Source: Tetranychus cinnabarinus | Lineage: Eukaryota; Arthropoda; Arachnida; Trombidiformes; Tetranychidae | NCBI GenBank assembly: GCA_022266195.1 | Contig: WHVY01000001.1 | Span: 12,152,001 to 12,216,000, forward strand | Reading direction: 5' to 3' | DNA length: 64,000 bases | Part shown: in pieces, positions 11,701 through 23,297 of the stretch | Position numbering within the stretch: position 1 is the first letter of the stretch | Layout: every line of letters starts with the position of its first letter | Notes under the pieces: generated by a model | Told to the model about the DNA's origin: nothing | Database searches by the model: none | The model's input: the letters and a program-made list of their open reading frames with translations, nothing else | Position numbers and translations under genes: made by a program

Positions 11701-14700
11701 GGGTAAGATTCACCATTCAATGGTATGTAAACTTTACAAAAGCAAATCAACAGCTTATAGAGCTACAGTTGGACAAGATCAGGACTGACAGAGAGAAGTC
11801 GATCTTTCAAAGATCACATTACATATGTATTTTTGGAATAATGACAGAATATCTTATAATATTAGGAATTTCAATAGTTTTGTCCGATCACACTTTTCCA
11901 AGAAATGAATATACATTCTTTGGAGTATCTTAAAAGAGTAGATTTTACTGATCAATCTGATACTTCTGACTAAAGCTATTGAAACCGTAATCTTGTTTCT
12001 GCAAACAGTGGATGTTTGATTTAGCATCGCTCTTGTGCTTTGTTTTTTCTGTTCGTACTGAAAAACGTAAGCTGAAAAACACCGATCAGCTTTGTTACTG
12101 AATGTTGCTCATGATTTCAGATGCAAGTAATTGTAATCAAAGTGGTAAATTTGTTGATGACAATATCAACATGGTTAATATAAAGATGCTCGGAATAAGT
12201 TTTACCATTTGTTGCTGTTGTTGATGGTGGAGATGGCTATGATTGATGATATTTAATCAAAGGCAATGCAATGTGAATAATCCTTGATTGTTTCGCTCAT
12301 TCTTATTTACCACAGGTTATAGTAATTAAATGATTAAGGTTTTTGTTGGTCATTTTGTTGTTGGATAGATGAATGTTAACCAGTTTCATTGAGTGTCTGG
12401 TAGTGATAGTTGACCCTTGGTATAATTAATTCCACATGAAATGATTAACAAATCTCTTTGAAGTCGCTCAAACATGATAATAGTAACTAATTTGGCTCAA
12501 CTCATGTAATTCCTTTCATCGTTTTCTTTATATTGTCCTCTTGTGATAAAAGTGATTCATCTCAATGTAACTTTACAGGTTACATTTCCATGGTTGAATG
12601 ATTCCTACGAAAATAGATTATCAAACCACATCCGTCAATATCTTTTCAACTTCTTTCAACCCTTTCTTTAACTCGTTAGTCTTTTTTGGTTAACACATGT
12701 TTGGATAGCAGTTTGATTGATCCATTCCTGTACTGAACAGGATAATATGGACAGCTCTGCAAGTTGATAAGAAAAATTAAAGTCCAATCAAGCTAAATAT
12801 GTAAATTGATGGAAATATTTTATATCACTTGTGTGTACTCCAAGTAACCCATTTGAAAATGTTTGTTGTCACAACTCTAGCATGGTTATCCCTCTCGTCG
12901 GCGCTCTTTGGTTGATGATGCAAAATTTGAAACTCAAAAAAATCGTGAAGCGCGATTATCGTGGTTACAAGAGCAACGCCAGAACTCACAAGACACTGAT
13001 TTACCAGAAGAAGAGGTGAGTATCATAGTGATACATTTTGAAATGAAGACTATATTGGTTCTAATCAACATCACAGGTTCTTGTTGTTTCTGAGACAAAT
13101 AATGACCAGGAATTCAATAAACCACAAATTCAACACTTGTTGCTACGTCCGAATGATGGGACTTTCTCTAGTCTTCCAAGGATTCTAAAATTCATTGAGG
13201 TAAGCCATTACTTTAAATTTCCTAATTTCAATAAAGGGTGAATAGATTATCAATCTGAAGTATTGCCCATTGAAAAATGAAACAGAGTATTGTTCAATGA
13301 AGAACTTACACTTTTACTTTATCCTTCACCGCCAAATTGATGATTAAATAAGACTTGCAAGGGTCACATTGAGCACATAGAGAGCCGATGTAATCGTGAT
13401 GATCCAAACACAATGGAAATATTTCTTCGTCTTGAAATATCCTCATCTGGCTTACTGCATCTCATGAAATCACTAAGACATGGAAATCTTGCTCAGGCAG
13501 AAGTTTTGAAGGAACAGCTAATCAGCATTAAAGGTAACCACATTTAAACTTAATTTAAACCATCAAATTAAAGCTTACTCTGATTTTGTTTTTCTTGGCT
13601 TGAAAAATGAAAACACAACTGACCAACTAACAGATCCATGGTTTCCTCGACACATCAGTGATCTTGACTTTTGTACTCACATTATGACCAAATACGAACC
13701 TGATTTAGATATTGACCATCCAGTGAGTATTATCATAGATTATTACTAATATTAACCACTGACAAAACTAAAGAGTTGGGTAAATTAAATTTCACGATCA
13801 ACCAAAAAGCAACTCTTTTATCAAAACATTAAACAACAATCAATGTTTGAGCGCCCTCTTACAATCAAAAAAGGATCAATAAAAAGCAGAGGACAAAAAT
13901 AATCGCACATAAAATAAAAGCACAACTTCGATTTACATTTAATATTGACTTCTGTCATTTTTTATATTATTATAAAGCGATACTTTATCTGTACAATCTG
14001 GAATGCCCTTTGATTCATTTTATAGCCGTCTTAACTTTAGCGATCGATCATAATCGTTCTTTCGTGAATTTATTAAGAAAATAAATTATAAATGAAACGA
14101 GCTAAAAATACTTTTATCCGTTGATGTCTTGTCTATTTTTTCCCTCTACTTTTTATTAACCATTTCTTACACAAGATGGCGCTAGTATCTTCTCTTGCAA
14201 TGTTTATTTTTTAATTGTCTATTAATTCTGTCTAATTAAAAATATGTTTGTGTTCTTCTAGGGATTCACTGATAAAGTTTATCGAGCAAGGCGCAAGGAG
14301 ATCGCTCAAATAGCTTTTGATTATCGATGGTATGATTTCAATCATTATATGGTTGCGTAATAAAATCTAAATTGTATTGTTTTTAGGGGACAACGGATTC
14401 CTGATGTTGAATATACTCCTGATGAAATCAAAACATGGTATTCATCTTTTATGTGCTTTTATTGCCGCAAACGGTTGGTTATCATGATTATAATAAGTGC
14501 TTTATTTCTTTAAAAGGGGAGCTGTTTATCGAAAGCTGGTTGAACTGTATCCAACTCATGCATGTCGTCAGCATGTAGAAGTATTTCAAACCTTGGAACG
14601 AGAATGTGGTTATAGTCCTGACTCAATTCCTCAACTTGAAGCAGTTTCTAATTTCCTAAGACGTAAGAAATGGTCAATAGTTCTTAAATGCTAATAGTTA

Positions 14701-17399
14701 GCGTAATTTTTTGTTTTGTTTACTGTATCAACAGGTAGGACAGGATTCACTCTACGACCTGCAGCTGGCTTGTTAACTGCAAGAGATTTTCTCGCAAGTC
14801 TTGCTTTCAGAGTTTTCCAGTCAACCCAATACATTCGACATGGTTCTAATCCTGATCATTCTCCTGAACCGTGTGTATATGCTTTTTTGACATTTTTACC
14901 ATCCTTTGTGTTTTGTTTAACCCTAGTTTTCTCTTTTTCTTCGATGTCGTTTTTAGTTAGTAATTTTCTCGTTTAATTTGTTTATTTGATTGAAATAGAG
15001 ATTGTATTCATGAGCTCCTTGGTCATGCTCCAATATTAGCTGATCCAACATTTGCCGAGTTTTCTCAAGAAATAGGATTAGCATCACTTGGCGCTGATGA
15101 TCAAGAAATTGAGAGATTTGCCACTGTAAGCTTTTTTTATCTTAAATTAGAGATTTTCGAACAACCTGTACATGTCTAATTTCATCTCCCAATCATAGCT
15201 TTATTGGTTCACCGTTGAGTTCGGTCTCTGCATGGAGGATGGACGAATAAAAGCATACGGGGCTGGCCTTTTATCATCTTATGGTGAACTTCAGCATTCA
15301 TTGTCAGATAAACCAGAGAAAAAACCATTTGAGCCAGAAAAGGCCGCTGTTCAACCTTACCAAGATGTTGATTACCAGGGTCTTTATTTTGTCGCCCAAA
15401 GCTTTGAAAAAGCAAAAGAACAGCTCAAGTAAGTCATTCTTTGAACCATGACATTGAAAAAATATACCAATCAATATTTTCTTTTCTTTTATTTTATCAA
15501 TATCAGTCACAAGAAGATATTTGAATTTTCTCTGAGTAATAATCTGTAATTTTTAATCCGATTCTATTTTTAGAAATTATGTTTATACCAAATTGAAACG
15601 TCGATTTGATGTTGCATACGATCCATTTACCCAATCGATAGAAGTTATCAACAATCTGGACAAGTTGAAATGCATTTCCAAGTCTCTTGAGTCCCAATTG
15701 TCTCGTTTCAACGGAGCCCTTACCCGTTTGAGTTTGGCCAAGAAATGATCCAACCAGAAATTTCAGCAATAGTAGCATTGTTTGATAATTCAACTAGTAA
15801 GCAACATTATAAAATTTCAATCTATATATCTTGTTAATGTTTTATTGATGAATTAACGTGTTATTGAATTATTGTGTGATGCCTATTATATTGTTTGAGC
15901 ATAAAAATATTACCTCATCTATGCTGTTCTTGAGCATTATTTTTAATTTATTTTGTTGTTATGAAAAATTTTTAAAGTTAATATGCAATAATATCAAACT
16001 AAACTTTAGTTTGTATCAAAAAAGCTTGAGTTTTCAATGAAAATTGTAGTTGAATGTATTGATAGAAACAAAATAATTAAATAAATTCGTTTACCTGAAA
16101 TAGTATAACTAATATGATTGCCGATGAATATTACTCTATTATACTTTTATTGGTCCGGAAAATTAAGTTAATATTCAATTATTAACATATTATTTGCTCA
16201 ATTAATTTATTGATCGAGCAAAATTTATGCAAAAAAGCATGAATAACAGAACGCGAATGAAACATGTGATGATGATTTTTGGAGTAACCATTGAAATCGA
16301 TTTTATTAGCCTAAACTGAATCAATAGATGCACGCAAATGTACATGTATATAAATAATAGTTTACTTTCCATTCTCATCTTCACCATCATTATCATCATT
16401 CTGTCTCGATAGTAAAATCCTTCAGGAAAACCTTTTCATTTCTCAGGCTTTCCTCTCATTTTCATCATCATCATCATGGGAAATAGTCTTACATGTTAGT
16501 GGAAAAAAGAAGACGAAAACTGTGGATAGAAATGAAAGATGGATAATAATATAAAAAAAGGAGTCTGACAATGAGTATTTTGTTCATGGCAAAGACTTCA
16601 GCAAGTTGCTTCTCATGTTGTATTATTATGAAAAACACAGGATAAAAAAAAGACCCAAAGATCGATATTTCTACTTTACTTCAAATGTTTTGTTTTTACT
16701 CTAAATTTTCATGAAATTTTCTCATCATGAAATCATCTCTTTTCAATTTCTAGACATCTTATTACCTTATTTTGTTTCTCATATTATCTCAATTCCCCAA
16801 ATCTTCAATTTTTGCCTCTTGAAAATATTAATATGAAACATCAATTGAGAAAATTCAACTCAACATTAAATTTGATATTTTTATGCATCTTTTCAATCTG
16901 ATCAACTTGACATTCGTGAAATTTGAATCAAGAGTCTATTAAATGTACCTTTTACATTAAATAATCAATAGTCAGATTAATTTTAAGGATCAAATGACTA
17001 TATTGTATTAGTTCAATGACTACAAAAAAATATCAAGCGAAGCACAGTTTGGTTGAATCTGTATCTCAATTTCATTGAGTATTTCATCTTTTCTATTGAC
17101 ATCTGTTTCTATCACCATTCTAATCATTGACAATCTTGTCAGTGAATAGTTGATTCGTGTAAATAGAGTTAATCAACAAATGAAACAACAATCAACAGGA
17201 GGTGTCACCAAAAAAAGATTCAATTTGAATTTGGGATTTCTTAGGTTGAATCGCATGATTGATGAATAATATTGTAACATTAAAATACGTTAAGGAATGG
17301 ATAAATGTATTAATAAAAATGATTTTTACTAACCCCAACTTTTTTCATGCCAACAATCTCTTTAACCTCGTAAATATCATGAGATCCATTGGAATCCAT
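5780..17399 (-). CDS. MPHOSPH8: MPP8-like chromodomain and ankyrin-repeat protein; 9.9 kb first intron
   Basis: Exons (minus strand): 17399-17334, 7411-6638, 6569-6415, 6336-6182, 6120-5990, 5917-5780. They total 473 codons with all phases closing. Exon 1 encodes the first chromodomain strand (DIYEVKEIVGMKKVG) and exon 2 continues it (YLYKVRWRGYGPENDTWEP). All three aromatic-cage positions (Tyr, Trp, Tyr) are present, predicting methyl-lysine (H3K9me) reading. A basic, Ser-rich low-complexity linker follows, then ankyrin repeats (TPLIYAAEVGNTKLVEFLLE; NTALILASQNGHYDIVRSLL; a third), then a beta-rich C-terminal region that may correspond to the TASOR-binding domain of MPP8. Chromodomain plus ankyrins plus this tail is the architecture of MPP8, the chromatin reader of the HUSH silencing complex, although the vertebrate protein is longer (about 860 residues). 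The exon 1 link over 9.9 kb rests on phase match and domain completion. A chemoreceptor and tyrosine hydroxylase lie inside intron 1 on the other strand. Confidence 0.75.
8362..9888 (+). CDS. Gustatory-receptor-like seven-TM chemoreceptor
   Basis: Exons 8362-9690 and 9748-9888 (57-base intron, phase 0) encode 489 residues. The N-terminus (about 95 residues) is unusually long and rich in Asn, Asp, Glu and Ser. Seven hydrophobic segments follow at about residues 130-155, 165-185, 230-255, 265-300, 365-390, 395-430 and 465-489. The short last exon carrying TM7, joined after TM6 with a phase 0 intron and reading GFTLSDSFLITPNFTSILF, resembles the conserved C-terminus of arthropod gustatory receptors. 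The usual TYxxxLxQ motif is absent and the protein stops right after TM7. Family membership is inferred from topology and the last exon. The gene lies entirely within intron 1 of the MPP8-like gene on the opposite strand. Confidence 0.6.
9898..10358. repeat. Imperfect 460-bp foldback element downstream of the chemoreceptor
   Basis: The two ends are inverted copies of each other. Outer arms: GGATAAGCAGGAAAAG at 9898-9913 pairs with cttttcctgctcatcc at 10343-10358. Middle arms: ACTTCAGAGATTGGGAAAG near 9982 pairs with ctttctcaatccctgaagt at 10311-10329, and GACTGTCAAAATAA near 10012 pairs with ttattttgacagtc near 10267. A second AT-rich hairpin lies at the centre (about 10130-10195). It starts ten bases after the chemoreceptor stop codon. 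It looks like a non-autonomous inverted-repeat element; no ORF is present. Confidence 0.6.
10583..15748 (+). CDS. TH: Tyrosine 3-monooxygenase (tyrosine hydroxylase), complete
   Basis: Twelve exons: 10583-10642, 12881-13015, 13077-13199, 13353-13533, 13634-13722, 14262-14329, 14387-14437, 14517-14662, 14735-14870, 14999-15125, 15199-15428, 15574-15748; 507 codons with stop, all phases closing. It converts tyrosine to DOPA in the cytosol using tetrahydrobiopterin and Fe(II), the first step to dopamine, octopamine precursors and cuticle-tanning catechols. The N-terminus reads SYSVE-HGYPSRRRSLVDDA, as in insect TH, and keeps the RRxS PKA site equivalent to human Ser40. An ACT-like regulatory region follows (LPRILKFIETCKGHIEHIESR), then the catalytic domain with TGFTLRPAAGLLTARDFLAS, HELLGH (two iron ligands), the FTVEFGL iron Glu and YGAGLLSSYGEL, and a C-terminal tetramerisation helix. 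Intron 1 (2.2 kb) is long enough for regulatory elements; I see no gene in it. The whole gene lies inside the MPP8-like first intron. Confidence 0.97.
15749..17333. other. TH 3' flank, still inside the MPP8-like intron
   Basis: No coding signal. It contains AT-rich sequence and short CATCAT-type runs near 16380-16480. It ends at the donor (minus strand gttagt) of the MPP8-like first exon. Confidence 0.5.
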
Positions 17400-18366
17400 T
17401 GATTGTGTTGTTATTATTTTGAAAATAACAAAAATATTACTTAAAATAAGATTTCACTTCTTTCCACTAAAAATTTACTGATGTTGATGTTGCACCAAAT
17501 TTATATTGACTTCAAGTTTTGTTAACAATAAAATCAGTATGCTTATGATTAGGTTGAAAATGAGAAATGTGATGATACTCGATTAGTGTATCAAATATTA
17601 TTTCAGCAGGAATCATGATAAAGATTGGACACTGTGAGTTGACATGAAGAATTAACGGAAGACAAGGAAACCCAAAAGGAAACTATTGAGGAAACTTGCT
17701 TCACTCTTTCTCTCACCATCATCATTCTCATCATTCTCATCATCCACATCTTGTTCCTCTTTTTTCCACTGCTTTTTCTTTCTTCCAGCTCTCTTGCTTC
17801 TCTTGAAAGTGTTCAGTGAAACTCAAAAAGATGATGCTGATGATGATGAACATAATGATCTTCTTTTTTCTTCTTTTCTCTTTGCTTCTCTCGTTTTCTG
17901 TGCTCATATCTTAAGTTGGATTCATCTCTCGTATTGTAGTAGAAGGATCGATCGATTGATGAGAAAAACTAGCGAAAAGAAAAATGCTGCGCAGTCATCA
18001 TCCTCGTTCTGGTTTCTCCTCAGTTCTCCTGGTTTTTATCATCAGCTTCTTCACCATTGCCATTCCTATCGATTCTGTCTAAAACCAAATTCCACATTGA
18101 ATGACAAAAACAAAAATTCAATTTATAACTATTATATTTTCATGTGTTTATACAATTTTCACGAATTTATATTCAAGTATTAATTCATGAGTATGGATGG
18201 CTTACATTGGGACAACATTAGACTTTGGAAAATAATTTTGACACTTAAAGAATAATTAATGTTGATGGCAACAATTTAACCATTTATCTTAAATAATTGA
18301 CACGAGTTGATTATGCTTGATTAGTTATTATCAGGAATGGTGGATTGGTGGAAATTGAATATTAGT
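17400..18366. other. MPP8-like promoter side and PLC-gamma 3' flank
   Basis: This stretch should hold the promoter and 5' UTR of the MPP8-like gene and the 3' UTR of PLC-gamma, both minus strand. A 165-codon plus-strand reading frame at 17686-18183 is a low-complexity TTC/TCT/TCA-rich run translating to Ser/Phe/Leu and is not taken as a gene. No clear TATA box was picked out. Confidence 0.45.
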
Positions 18367-21300
18367 TTAGAGAGCAAATTCATTTTTGTTGATCTTGACA
18401 TGAACTAATAAAGATGATAAGTCCAGTTCTTCGCTGTATTCATTTTTGAGGGGAACACTTCTATACCCTTGACGCAAGCAATTAAATGGGTAAGTAGCTT
18501 GGCCTACAAAATTAGGATCACCAAAGCTATCCTCATCGTAAGCAACGAATCTCAATAAAGCCAAATCAGGACATTCAATGTCAAAAATGAAAGTTTCCTC
18601 CCAGCATGGATTAAATCCGTTGTCATCTATAATATAAAAGATATTGGATTAAAAAGTGAATATGCTGGACAATATTGAAGTACAAAGATGATAAATTTTT
18701 CAACTTACGGCATGTTCCTGTCTTAACCTTCCGACAATCATAATCAGCTCCGACAATTTCAACTTCAATGAATGGGCTAATGTTACCTCGACTATTTTTG
18801 GTAAGGTGGCGAGCTCCAATAACCTTTAACAATGAATATAGCAAATTCCAGTCAATTTTTTGATTCAATTATTATAATTATTCAGTGAAAAAGACTTACT
18901 CGAATAGTCATAGTTACAGGATTGATTTTGGGGGGTTTATAGACGTCAAACCCTGGTTCAAACATGAAATTTGGTCGCAATAAATAACCACATGCACCAT
19001 TTTCAAGAAATTTGCCTTGATTTAACTGCATTGGTCGATCAGGTGTTTGATAATTTAGAGCCACCATTTGAACTCCTGCGTTCCAGATACGAACAGGATC
19101 GTAATTGGATGAATCTAATCTTCTCATTCCAGGATAAACTCGACTGAATTGTTTGAAGTGATACTCATTGAAAGCAGGGCAATTTTGTGGACTCAACCAT
19201 TTTTCCACTTTTGTCTCAGGGTAAGAAGACATTTCTGTAAAGATGCCGATCTCTATGAACCAGAAAAAGATAGATAAAATGAATTAGAAAATGATCTTTT
19301 ATGGTTAAACAGTAATTAACTAATAATTCAATGGTAAATTTACTTTCAGGTACAAACGGGACAGAGCGACAATAAATTATAAGATTTGACAACTCCTGTG
19401 CGACCCGTTCTTTACGTTCAATCTCTTTGCTTTGACAAATCTACAAAATAAATCAAAAAAGTTTATTAAATTTAAAAAATGATATTTCATAGATTAATAT
19501 TAACTAATAACAATATTTACTTTTTGATGAGTAGATTGAGCAGTTTCTCGAATACACTGGATCCAATCAATCATTTCATCTTTACTAGATGCAGATATCT
19601 CAATAGGCTCAACTTGCGAAGGTGAAACAATTTTGAAAACCCATTCTTTTCCATTGATTGGAACGTTTGATGCAGCAACAGCACATTCAACAATGTCAAT
19701 ACTTCCTTTTTGAAGACATCCGATGGGCATTTGATCATCAAACTGATTGGTTTAAAACGAAAAAAATTAGTTATTAATACATTTCAGCTGTTTTTCAATA
19801 AAAAATTTCGAAATACCTTATCATTTAAATTGTCATTTGGTTCAATCTCTTCAACAAAATTAGCCGGGAACCAATGATTTCTGAGGCCACCATAGTCTCC
19901 CTTCCACCAACAAGGATCTGCCTTAACAACATTAGTAATAATGGCATGTTTACAAAATGAAAGTTCATCTTCTTTTTGTCCATGATAATCAAACAAAGCT
20001 TTCACAGTTAATCCAGATTGACAATTATTGGGATCCAAATAATTTTCATCCTGTCCACCACGAACACTACTTTCAATGCCCTAATAATGAAAAGAGATAA
20101 AGATGTTTAGAAAATTACATCGAGTACAAAATTCCCTATCAATTATTACCTTCACACCATTTTTGAAATCACCACTGATTGGATATTTGAGTTTAACATT
20201 TTTATACAAGGGATACTTTTGATACCATTTAATTAGCTCTTCTAAAGTCTCAAATTTTGCACTTCCAATGACAAACAGTCGTCCTTCCTGAATTATACGA
20301 CAGTGTTTAATTTTATCCTCGGCCCTGAAAGAAATAGCAAAACAATTTTCCTCCTTTTCACTGGGTCGAACCAGAAATGAACCATCAACCTGGATTTGTT
20401 TCAATAAATCTTCAGCCCCAGGTCGAGTTATTGATGAGTGATACCATTCTTTACTTTCGTGACTTTTCAATTGAGGAACTGGCTCGGTAAGGAAAATGGC
20501 TCCCATTTTGCATCTTAAAGGTTGAGATTGATAATGAGTGATTAAACTGTATAACGAATCAAATGGAACCGAATCAATCAGATAATATTTAGTTTGGCCC
20601 TTTTCTTGTCTAGTTTTGATGTGACAATGGTTAACTTTTCCTTCCCAACAGAAAGATAATGAATAATCACCAGCGTAGGAATCACTGTCACGCACTAAAA
20701 AGGTCCCATCACCAAAGTGTGAATATTTTTCAAGTAATTCACGAGCTTGTTGACGACCACCGGGTAATCTTCCGTGATACCATTTTTCACCAAAATGTAG
20801 CTCATCATTAGATGCTGGCCCAGAAGAGTCAATTTTATGAGCCGGTCTATCGTCACTTTCATCTTCATCATCAGGATTGTATTCAGCATAATACATCTTG
20901 GTATTTGTCAACATAAACAAGTAAGGCTTCCATTCCTATCATAATAATTAAGAGTTGATATTGGTAAGAACAATATTGAGATTTAAATTCAAGCTTAATT
21001 AAACTGCCGAACTTAATTGAGCGAATCAATTCAAGTCAAGCTTTTTTGAATACACCTACCCGGTCCGACGAATCATCCATAAGATACAAAATCCCACTTT
21101 TGATGGAAGTATTAACATCAACTTCCTGATTGTTATCATCTGAGTTTTTTAGAGACAAACTGGGTTCTCCATTGTCTGACAATTTTTTGTGCTGGAAATG
21201 AATAAAAAGTAGGAAAAATGAAAATTTAATAAACAAACGGAAGGTTCAATTTTTAGTTTAAAAATGATTCCAACCTTGATGATAAATTTGCGTTTCAACT

Positions 21301-22858
21301 GATTCGGAGATGGCATTTCAGTTTCATCTTTGTCAATAGGCTGAGTAAGTAGATAATCTAGACGAAGAAAATGAAGAAAAGTAATGATTAAAATTTGATA
21401 ATCTAGTCGACAATAGGTTGAAATGAAATAGCTGAATTACCTCCTAAAATTTCAATAAATGCATGAGCCATCTTCCTTTGCTGAGGAAGTGAGCAATGAT
21501 TTTCAATGGAAAGGACAACCGGATAATCAGATTTAACAAAAGCATGTTCCTTGATTGTTTTAACAGCATCAATAAATTTGATTCGAGTAGTTATAGTGTG
21601 GCCATGATAAATTAAAGGTAAACCGTCTGGTCCATCCCAGCAATCAACTGTAAATGAGTCAAAAAAACAAGAAAATTAAAAACTGATTTTAGCAGAGTTT
21701 CAAGAATAGCTTACGTTCAATACTTCGACATCCCATTCGCAGGCAACGGGCATAAGCATCAATAGATGATTCACTCCTAATTTGATCACCAGTAAGGTAA
21801 GTGTTATGGGAAGAGGCGATCCAATAATGAGTTAACGGTCGGTTCATATCATGATGTACCGACTCAAATTTTTTATCCCAAATTTGATTGTTTTTAGAGT
21901 AAACATAATTCATAAACTCGTCAATAGTGAAATACGGTTCCTCTGAGTTATTCAAAAGTGGTCGAGGTTGGTGATGATGACGATGAGGTGGAAATTGATG
22001 AACAGAATCACTCAACTGATATCGATTTGCAGTGGAAATAAATTCTCTCATTAAAAATGAACCAGTCTTTTCATCAATTTTATCACCTTCCATTGATTGG
22101 AAATTTAAAAATGAAATGAAATCCTTTAAACTAACGGTTCGACCATTCTGAGTATAACTGGAAAAATATTGGTCAAATATTCGTCTTTGATCAACCATGG
22201 CTCTGTACAATTTACAGAATGCATCAAATGAAATTTCACTTGATGCTTGTAAATCAACTTGTAAAAAATAACGCTTTAGTTCATCTGTTGTCGCTTTACA
22301 GCTAATCTTAGACAGGAACGGTTTAAGGTCTTTGAATGTTAAACTTGCTCGGCCACCATCCAAAGCTGTAAATTCACGAGTCAACCAGGTTTCAATTTGA
22401 ATTAAATAGGAACAATTTTGAATCTCTTCTGATAAATAACGAATTCCTCTAACCCATTGTTCACATTCATTAATGGACATGGCAACACAGGAAAGATTTT
22501 TTAACCTAAATCGTTGACCATAAAGCACAACCAAACATTGACCTTTTTCCCATTTTCGAGCGTCATCTTGCCAACGTTCAAATATCTTGGAAGCTGGACC
22601 AATCCGTACCTCTTTAACATGTCTCAAATCAATGTAATTTTCAAGTACATTACGACCTCCAACAGGTTTGAACCAAACCAATTCACGAGTGTTTTTTCTT
22701 AAGCAAAAAAACCGCTTCTCTGGCTTACCTTTAGGGTAAAATTTAGTTAATACTGAGCCTTGTTCCAATCGACTTACTATATGGTCCAATTCTCGAATTT
22801 CGCGTGAAACTAAACAACCAGATGATCCATGGTTTAGTTTATTACTGACTGGAGACAT
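18367..22858 (-). CDS. PLCG: Phospholipase C gamma (complete)
   Basis: Eleven exons (minus): 22858-21715, 21647-21441, 21357-21275, 21191-21060, 20935-20150, 20080-19817, 19742-19521, 19440-19344, 19252-18900, 18823-18709, 18626-18367; 1,220 residues, frame closes. It cleaves PIP2 to IP3 and diacylglycerol downstream of receptor tyrosine kinases. Order of domains: PH (about 30-150), EF-hand region (150-300), catalytic X box (SSHNTYLTGDQ, catalytic His about 351; IKEHAF second His about 405), first half of a split PH, two SH2 domains (WYHGRL and GTFLVRDSD; WYHSSI and GSFLVRPSE), SH3 (ALFDYHGQKEDELSF ... WFPANFVEEI, about 805-860), second split-PH half, Y box (SSNYDPVRIW, ALNYQTPDRPMQLNQGKF), C2. 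SH2-SH2-SH3 inside a split PH is diagnostic of the gamma class. The cSH2-SH3 linker has a single clear tyrosine (ENYLDP), a candidate for the activating phosphorylation site. A 5' UTR intron with its acceptor near 22940 is possible. Confidence 0.97.
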
Positions 22859-23125
22859 GTTTCTAGTCAGCTTATTTATTGTTCAAGACAACATAAAATA
22901 CTTCTAGGTTGGTTTTGATGAACACCTTCGAATGGATTACCTGCAAGAAAAGGAAAAATTTTAATAAACTTTGAAATAGACTATTTTTTCCAGGATTTGC
23001 TAATATTTGAAGAAAGAACCTGAGAACGAAAAACTTGAAAAACTGAGCTAAGGTCATATAGAGCTTAATAGATCGAATAATAGATGAAAAAATCCTCTAA
23101 TTCTAAATTCAATCTAATCAATCTT

Positions 23126-23295
23126 ATTACCTCGATAATAAGCAATTACCAATTGAAAAAGCTTATCAAAGTTCAGGATCTAATGTCGTTGTTGTTGAAC
23201 AAGGTGAAGATGTTTTAGATACATGTTTTTCAGCGACTCTGTTGCCTTTATCTATACACATGAGAGGCCGGACGCAAATTCAAACTATCTGATGT
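23126..23295 (+). pseudogene. Broken fragment of the valyl-tRNA synthetase gene
   Basis: About 150 bases here match the VARS2-like gene at 29160-29310 with many substitutions (recognisable: CCAATTGAAAAAGCTTATCA, GAAGATGTTTTAGATACATG, CTGTTGCCTTTATCT). The fragment starts and ends abruptly and lies directly before the longer pseudogene, so it represents a separate or rearranged duplication. It has no start or splice structure. Confidence 0.75.
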
Positions 23296-23297
23296 TA

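Noticed and set aside
17686..18183. 165-codon plus-strand reading frame rich in Ser, Phe and Leu
   Set aside because: Low-complexity TTC/TCA/TCT run without domain signature; lies in the promoter/3' flank region of minus-strand genes.
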